A stretch of DNA of 64,000 nt from Terana coerulea (Eukaryota; Basidiomycota; Agaricomycetes; Polyporales; Phanerochaetaceae). The DNA lies in contig JAKOGH010000198.1 in NCBI GenBank assembly GCA_024811115.1, positions 213,304 to 277,303 on the forward strand, given 5' to 3'. The notes beneath the pieces are model-generated. The model did not search any database. It had not been told where the DNA came from and saw only the letters and a program-made list of their open reading frames with translations. This document shows positions 58,073 to 64,000 of the stretch, piece after piece; within the stretch, counting starts at the first letter, position 1, and each line of letters begins with the position of its first letter. The position numbers and the translations under genes are program-made.

Positions 58073-58574
58073 TTGGCAGCCCGCTGCCAAGCCCCGGAAG
58101 ACTTCGGAAAGCAGCGAGCGCAAGACAAAGAGGGCCGGCGCGATGCGGTTGACCATAGAGCAACTTGCTTTGCAAGTGTACGCCATCGGCTTCTGTGAAC
58201 AAGCTCACGTAAGTATAAGCTCAACCCGCACCACCTGAGCGCGTCCTTGCTTCTTCCATGACGCAGCTACAGGCCTGCATGCAAATATCCCTTTACTTGG
58301 TTTAGTTACATATCCCATGCTAAACCTAGTGCTAATGCTGACGCTTAGTGCTAGGAGGATGCCGTGCGACAATTGTTGGATGCCACCTATCCTCCTTCCA
58401 GTGTGATGTTACCGTCTTTGGCCGTGCTGACAGTCCCTACAGCGCCAGGACGAGTGACCGCGGGTGAATATGCTTTGCATCACACTGCCCTTGCTTCTCT
58501 CGATCACGATCGCGTTCAGGGGCCGCTGCGAGGGCCTCCCTTTCGTCGTGGATAAGCTCAAGATTGTGGCGGAC

Positions 58575-59242
58575 TAGTGTTGCCGAAGTTCAGTTCAGTT
58601 CAGTTCAGGCCCATTTTGTCTGAACCAGAACCAGAACCAAGTGTTTAGTAGCCGAACCAGAACCGAACTGAACTGAACCAGCATGAACTGGTTTGGTCGG
58701 TTCAGTTCAGGGTTCGAACTGGTTCGAACCATTGAACCATGTATATATCTGCTTTACTCTGTCAAATCAGTATAATTGCAATGGTAAATGATAATAGAGT
58801 TATATATTGACATCTAGAAGGGTTTGTATAGTGCAAAGCCTTATATTATGACGTTTTGAAGCTCAGTGTCTGATAGAGGCTGCCAGTTGCCATTTTTGGC
58901 AGCTATTGATGGCATCATGTATACACCAAAACATAAGCAGAGCAACATTTGGTGCTCAGTTTACAACTACAATAATGAAAAAATAGTTTAGACATGCTAC
59001 AGTAAGTAAGTTCATGTACTTTTCTCTATGAATCCCAGTATAAATACACTACATAACATGTACATGGTTCATGGTTCGAACCAGTTTGAACTTGGTTCGG
59101 GGTGTGACAGCCATGCCCCAAACCAAAAACCGAACCAAGTTACCTAGAGGCCGAACCAGAACTGAACCAAACTGAACCACATGGTTCGGTTCATTGGTTC
59201 TGGTTCTGAACCACCGAACCGAAATGAACTTTGGCAACACTA
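58575..59242. mobile_element. hAT-type element with GGTTCA-rich interior, copy b
   Basis: 668 bp with terminal inverted repeats TAGTGTTGCCGAAG and TAGTGTTGCCAAAG. The 8-bp duplication TGGCGGAC is perfect (58567-58574, 59243-59250). The empty site is in repeat E1 near 35530. Both ends carry GTTCAGTTCAGTTC-type repeats; the middle (58740-59060) is AT-rich and non-coding. The end sequences differ from the copy at 56939, so the two are related but distinct. Confidence 0.82.
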
Positions 59243-59659
59243 TGGCGGACCGCAGCTTCCGAGTCATTCCCTTGAGTCTGGAACAGGAGAGCTGCGTGGC
59301 CTCGTTTCTTTCACCGTGCAGGGGCTATACACAGCATCTCATACCATCACACGTCACGGATGGCCATCTCGAAATCTTTTCAAGTTCTGTCCGTCACCGG
59401 TGACGAACAGAACTTGAAAAGATTTTGACGCGTTACCACGAGGTGTCGCCCTTGTCGGTTGGCGGCCCACTTCTAGGTTTCTGCCAAGTTCAGACTGTTC
59501 GGTATGTCGTGTGGGGGCAATGTGGAAATCCACTACAGCCAACAAGCCTGTCATCTAAGTGAGCATCATTCGGGCATCTCATCTCAACGTATAGCGGAAC
59601 AGCTTCACTGTGCTACCCAACCTATCAACGAGTGTCTTGATGGGTCAAGGTGGCTGCTA

Positions 59660-60295
59660 CAGTTCGCGGACAACCAAAGTCAACAATTTTGACGCCCGCT
59701 CCGAGGGTGGAATTATCTTGGCGCTCAACTTTACCGGAAAGTCCCTTTGACCTCAGAAATGTCTTCTTTGAGTGTATAGGAACCGAATGGTATGAGCAGA
59801 ATTCCTTAATTTTTACATTTTACAAAAAATGTACCTGAAAATTTGGCCGGACCCCCGAAAATTGAAGCTTAAATCACGTAAAAATGCGCAAAATAATCCT
59901 CTCGTTGATCCGAGTCTGATGCCGTTGAGTGCTAGAAATTCTATCGAGCGGTTCCCGAGTACTAAAATAGTAATTTCATCCAAGTTTCCAGTCAGATTTG
60001 GACCTAAAACATCAGAATTCCATCATAGCTTGCTCGAGCATGCTCTTTCCTATCAGACTCAGAGCCAGGGTGGGTTTTCGGACTCAGGAAGGCACTGACT
60101 TAGCACTACAGCCACCGTATGAAGCGGTGAAATTGGCCAAAAATTTGGCGGCGCCCCATTTTCTCGTGGGAAAAACTTCGGAGGTGCGTTTTGAGCTCCT
60201 TTCATCTTCCTGAGTCTGATTCCGGCGCTTGGTTTGGGCTAATTAATTCGCAATCCCGGGCGGCAAAGTTTGTTGGCTTTGGTTGTCCACAACTG
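59660..60295. mobile_element. TA-duplicating TIR element (Tc1/mariner-like ends)
   Basis: 636 bp flanked by TA on both sides; repeat E1 near 35120 has a single TA at the empty site. The terminal inverted repeats run to about 36 bp: CAGTTCGCGGACAACCAAAG and CAGTTGTGGACAACCAAAG, then similar GTCAACAA and GCCAACAA. TA duplication and CAGT ends fit the Tc1/mariner superfamily. No transposase frame is visible, so it is non-autonomous. Confidence 0.78.
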
Positions 60296-60760
60296 TACAT
60301 GTGCTCTGACATTTTCGCATTGACCTTCAAAAGTCCTTTGTGTAGGGGGACGTTCGGAAATGTGCCGCCGGATAGTCACTCCGTGCGGCTGATCTGCGAG
60401 TTTAACGTGCACTCCCTTGGTACATTCGTCATTTCGATCTTCGTGTTATCCACGTTGATTCATACGCTATGCTAGAAGGAACAAACAAGATCTACGGGGC
60501 CATGGGCAAATTTCAATGGCACCAATTCTCAATCCAATGGATGCCTTCCGATGTGAGTATTGTTAGCAAATCCCTGGGAGCCGCTGCCGAAATAAATGTG
60601 TAGAAACACCTGCCGAAAATCTCTTCAACACGTTACAAACATGAGGGACAATGGTTGTAGCTGGCGGTGATGCATATACGATAACATCGGCCGATCATGA
60701 GAAGCACCACCAACGCTCATAAGTCAGTCATCTCTATTGTGTGCCTGCCTGCATGATGGT

Positions 60761-63638
60761 AAGCTGCGCTCGGGATGGCTCGATATCCTTGTTGACAGCG
60801 AATCGCGAAGGCGGCGGCTAAACGCGCTTGTGCTCCTTTGAGTCTGCTGTTATATTTTCGTCATTGAATGCGCCAAGAAATTGGACCAGTTCACCTTTGA
60901 GTGCTGTGTATACCTCCCCAAGAAGGCTATGGGTAGTGTGACGTGAAAAACGACAGTGAGTATTTATGACTTCTGGATTTGTTATCGCCGGCTTAGCGGG
61001 ACCGCTGCACCAGGTAATGACTTATTATAAATGTAGGAACATGATTTCAATCAGAAGAATGGAGGTGGAGCCCATACGGACGAGGTCTCCCCGAGAGAGG
61101 TAGTCTCTCTAGGACAAGTCGAGCTACGCGAATAGGACCCCGCTTGAAAACATCAAGGCATTGGTCAATACCAACCTGCGGTCCCCATCTGCAAAGGTTG
61201 CATATGTGCCTCTTTTTGGTAACGTCTCTCAGTCTATGGCTTAATGGAAAACCCCGTCAGACCGCTAGTTTTTGTCATTCTCCGGATCTAGGGTCCTCGC
61301 CTTTATCACAGTTTTATCGAAGTCCACAGCAGACCGTGTGTATATGACAGGTGCCCGGCCTTTGCCCGCAAATTCTGTGGCTTAGAAGCTGATGTATACA
61401 TTTCCGGATGGTACAGTCTTGCACGGCATATGGCATGAACACTGGTGTGCTCATCGCCATCCACCCTGGCGCTTGGGTTCTACGTGACCTTCCCAATTAG
61501 TTGGCTGGTGCACCAGCGCCTGCGCGCCGCCCTCAGGGCCTCAGGCGCCGTGATATTTGGGTTTCATGTGCAGTGTAAGTCCTGTGTGCTCATTTCCACT
61601 TCTTGCGTGGGTGCTCAGCATGGCGAGGGTTTTCTAGAAGACCCCTGACGCTCTTCGATGTTCTTTGGTTATCTCCCACCGGCAACGATTGCGTAGCTTA
61701 TACTCCCAGCGAAGACTTCGCTACGAGGCCCCGAAGACTTCGGAAAGCAGCGAGCACAAGATCAAGAGGGCCGGCGCAATATGGCCGGCTGTGGAGTGAC
61801 TTGCCTTACCAACGTATGCTTTCGGCCTCCGTGCCAAGTTTGCTTAACCCGCGCCGTCTCCGCCCGTCCTTGCTTCTTCCACGAAGCAGTCACAAGCCCG
61901 CATACGAATATCCCTTTACTTGGCTCAGTTACGTGTCGCATGCTAAAATCTGGTGTTATCTATTTATGCCAACGCTTGGTGCTAGGAGGATGCCGCGACG
62001 CCGTCCATGCCCCTGCCAACTTGAATATGATGCTCTCGTATTTGGCCGCGCGACGATCCGGGTCCCTGCGCGTCAGAACGAGCGACCACGGGCGACAATG
62101 CACAGTGACTTTGCGTCACATCGCCCCCGCTTCTCTCGATCACGATCGCGTTCGCGGCAACTAGGAGGGCCGCCTCGTCGTCATGGATAAGCTCAAGGTT
62201 GTGACGGGGCCGCCGCTTTACACCCTTGAGGCTGGGGACGGAAGGATTGCGCGGCCTCATTTTTTCCGTGCAGGGACTACACGCAGCATGGATATCCACC
62301 TCGCGATACCAGGATCATAGGATGACAAACGAACACGCATATATCAAAAAGGCATAATCCTTATTTGTGTGCTACTACGCTTGCACGTCCAAGTATTTCC
62401 CCGTCTCAGAAGAACACTGATTTTTACGAACACCTGTAGGCGATGTTGTACGCGTAATCATGCCACGCCCGCAACTCCGGAAGGTTCATTGTGGAGTGCG
62501 TGACTACGCGCTGCGCAACGGTGTGGTTCGATAGTCTGACATGACAGTTTTGAAGCTTATTATGCCGAAAGAGTCTCTTCACAAGTACAAGCCTTAACCG
62601 TATGTGTATCTCCTGTTTCCCACCGCGCCGTCTCATGTGCTCGTGCAGGACCACGGTATCCCTGATGCGGCATCCCCGCGATGGAGTTCATCGCACGTTG
62701 TATTACTCCGAATGTTCCCCAACATCGGTGTTTGTGTGCCACCTCGTATCGTCCTCATGCGATTACCCAGTGCAATAGGCGACAAACAACCTTTCGAGAT
62801 CTGCTCCTCACCACGAGCTGTCGGCTAGTTCGGGTTGGCTAAGTCTCGGGGTTGTCATGTGCAAGTGTTGCGGAGATCCTTCTCAGGCTTCATCTTCGAT
62901 ATTTTCTATTTCGGTGAGTGTCATATCGATATCTCCGGCCCATGTCATGCAGCCTATTGTTTACAGGTTTGTCTGACCGGTTGATAAACATCAGATATGT
63001 TCGACATGGCTTCAGTGTGCTCATCCACAAATCTGCGGAATGTTGAGTCAGATAGACGCCGTAAGCGCTCTGCTCACATCTTCTCTATTGTTCTACCAGG
63101 TTCCACTATGACGATGTCTATTGTCTATTGTCCTGGTACCTATTTGTGTCTGTTTGTAGTACAGCCACCCAGTATTGTATATAAGGCAGCCCTCTGCGCC
63201 ATACTCTAATAAGACTCTTACAACTCTCAACCCACTAACGTGTAACCAAACCAGCCTACAGGTGAGTAACCATCCTAGCTTCCTCTAGGCCTCGGTAGGA
63301 GTGTACGCCGCTGTATGCGCTGCACTTCTACAACGGAAAGTGGGAAGGACTGGCGCCAACCTCGCAAGAATCGGCTGGTTGATTGTTCGCCCCACCGATC
63401 CGCTAAACTTATATCTCTTTCATCAGGTCCGATACTGGCTCGCGTGGTATGGAACGTAAGTACCCGGTTCACGCATGATCATGTAGCTATGGTACTGCAA
63501 GCAACAGACGGGAGGCCCGAAGCGCAAGACCGGACGGGCTTATGTCTATTGTAGTCTTTGAGTTGGTTTAGGCAAATGTGAGTGCTATTAAACGATACTC
63601 AGGGACCTCTGACGAGCCAGTCTTCCAAATGAAGTCCT
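60761..63638 (-). repeat. Unclassified repeat E3, inverted partner of E2
   Basis: 2.88 kb align in reverse with 48272-50935. The extra length is mostly a solo LTR at 63041-63333. It abuts repeat E4 without a spacer. The part at 61950-62290 matches the core shared by all four copies, for example LRHIAPASLDHDRVRGN. Confidence 0.65.
63041..63333 (+). mobile_element. Solo LTR-like insertion in E3
   Basis: 293 bp beginning TGTTGAGTCAG and ending CACTTCTACAA, flanked by a perfect 5-bp duplication CGGAA (63036-63040, 63334-63338). The E2 copy near 48570 is empty. Inside are GTATATAAGGC, a TATA-like element, and AATAA downstream, as in LTR promoters and polyadenylation regions. No internal coding region is present, so recombination between two LTRs probably removed it. 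Confidence 0.7.
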
Positions 63639-64000
63639 TATCATGAACTTCTGGGCGTCTCTAGGGTATTCTTTTCATTTCCATTATCTTCTACCTCTAT
63701 CTATTGTTCTCTCATCGATACTTGTGGTTTCCGTATGTTTCTCTATTGTTCTGGATCGCTCTAGTACATACATGAGGATACCAGGTGGTACTGTACAGTT
63801 TAGGACTACACATGTATAAGTAGCTACCGTCTGCAACAGAGAAAGCCAGTCTCGAGCTGGTCTGTTCCCAGCTAGTTACTCGGAGACTGCACCACTATTT
63901 CCGTCCCCAGTTGAGAGCGTCAGCACCTGGTACAGTTGTACTAGTTGTTGCTGACATAAGCTCGAGACTATCCTACCCCTGCGACGATCTCTCGTTGCTC
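63639..64000. other. Window edge, unidentified, possibly repetitive
   Basis: CT-rich words such as TCTCTATTGTTCT here resemble parts of the solo LTR at 63041. A TGTATAAGTAGC at about 63809 could be a TATA element. It may be part of another LTR cut by the window end; no gene can be supported. Confidence 0.3.

Larger units (their letters stand above)
55675..60760 (-). repeat. Unclassified repeat E4, inverted partner of E1
   Basis: 5.09 kb align in reverse with 34644-38089. Four inserted elements (56939-57613, 57714-58072, 58575-59242, 59660-60295) account for the extra length; without them the copy is about 2.72 kb, the same as E1 without its insertions. It joins repeat E3 directly at 60760/60761. 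Confidence 0.72.

Noticed and set aside
1..64000. CRISPR array, bacterial operon or rRNA genes
   Set aside because: No regularly spaced direct repeats, no operon organisation and no rRNA sequence; the window is eukaryotic with spliceosomal introns.

Overview
The window is eukaryotic and fungal, most likely from a basidiomycete (Agaricomycetes). Genes carry many introns of about 45-65 bases with GTRNGT donors and CT-rich upstream tracts. Recognisable products fit a mushroom-type fungus: a bestrophin-like channel, PEX13, PMP3, Zn2Cys6 regulators, a DUF6699-type protein, small fungal kinase-like proteins and a chromodomain Ty3/gypsy element. All exon calls come from reading splice sites, reading frame and paralogue comparison by eye.

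Bases 1-29,400 are the gene-bearing, GC-richer part. In order: a bestrophin-family gene (1678-3846, +); a coiled-coil protein with a C-terminal J-like domain (4856-9015, +); PEX13 (11608-10337, -), divergent from a Zn2Cys6 regulator (11885-15254, +); a 6-kb stretch without convincing genes; a low-complexity protein (21284-23975, +); a small possible membrane protein (24233-24586, +); a five-exon PMP3 gene (25488-25073, -); and a second Zn2Cys6 regulator (26139-29412, +), paralogous to the first exon by exon. A short gene of unknown function follows (30778-30312, -).

Bases 31,900-64,000 are repeat-rich. They hold a family of small kinase-like genes (31996-32884 broken, 33304-34245 intact, 54585-55475 broken, 46946-47260 remnant), an 8.2-kb Ty3/gypsy chromovirus (38090-46299, -) whose pol seems to end in a chromodomain followed by a dUTPase-like domain, a DUF6699-type gene (52586-53555, +), and four copies of an unclassified repeat in two inverted pairs: 34644-38089 with 55675-60760, and 48272-50935 with 60761-63638. 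Later insertions in one member of each pair are recognisable because the partner keeps the empty site. They are two related hAT-type MITEs, two GGTTCA-rich hAT-type elements, one TA-duplicating element, one TIR element and one solo LTR.

Many otherwise intact genes show an apparent single-base frameshift, often at a short homopolymer, or could be rescued by an intron of about 40 bases. Uncorrected assembly indels are the simplest explanation for the conserved single-copy genes. The retroelement also has true nonsense codons and a lost catalytic residue.
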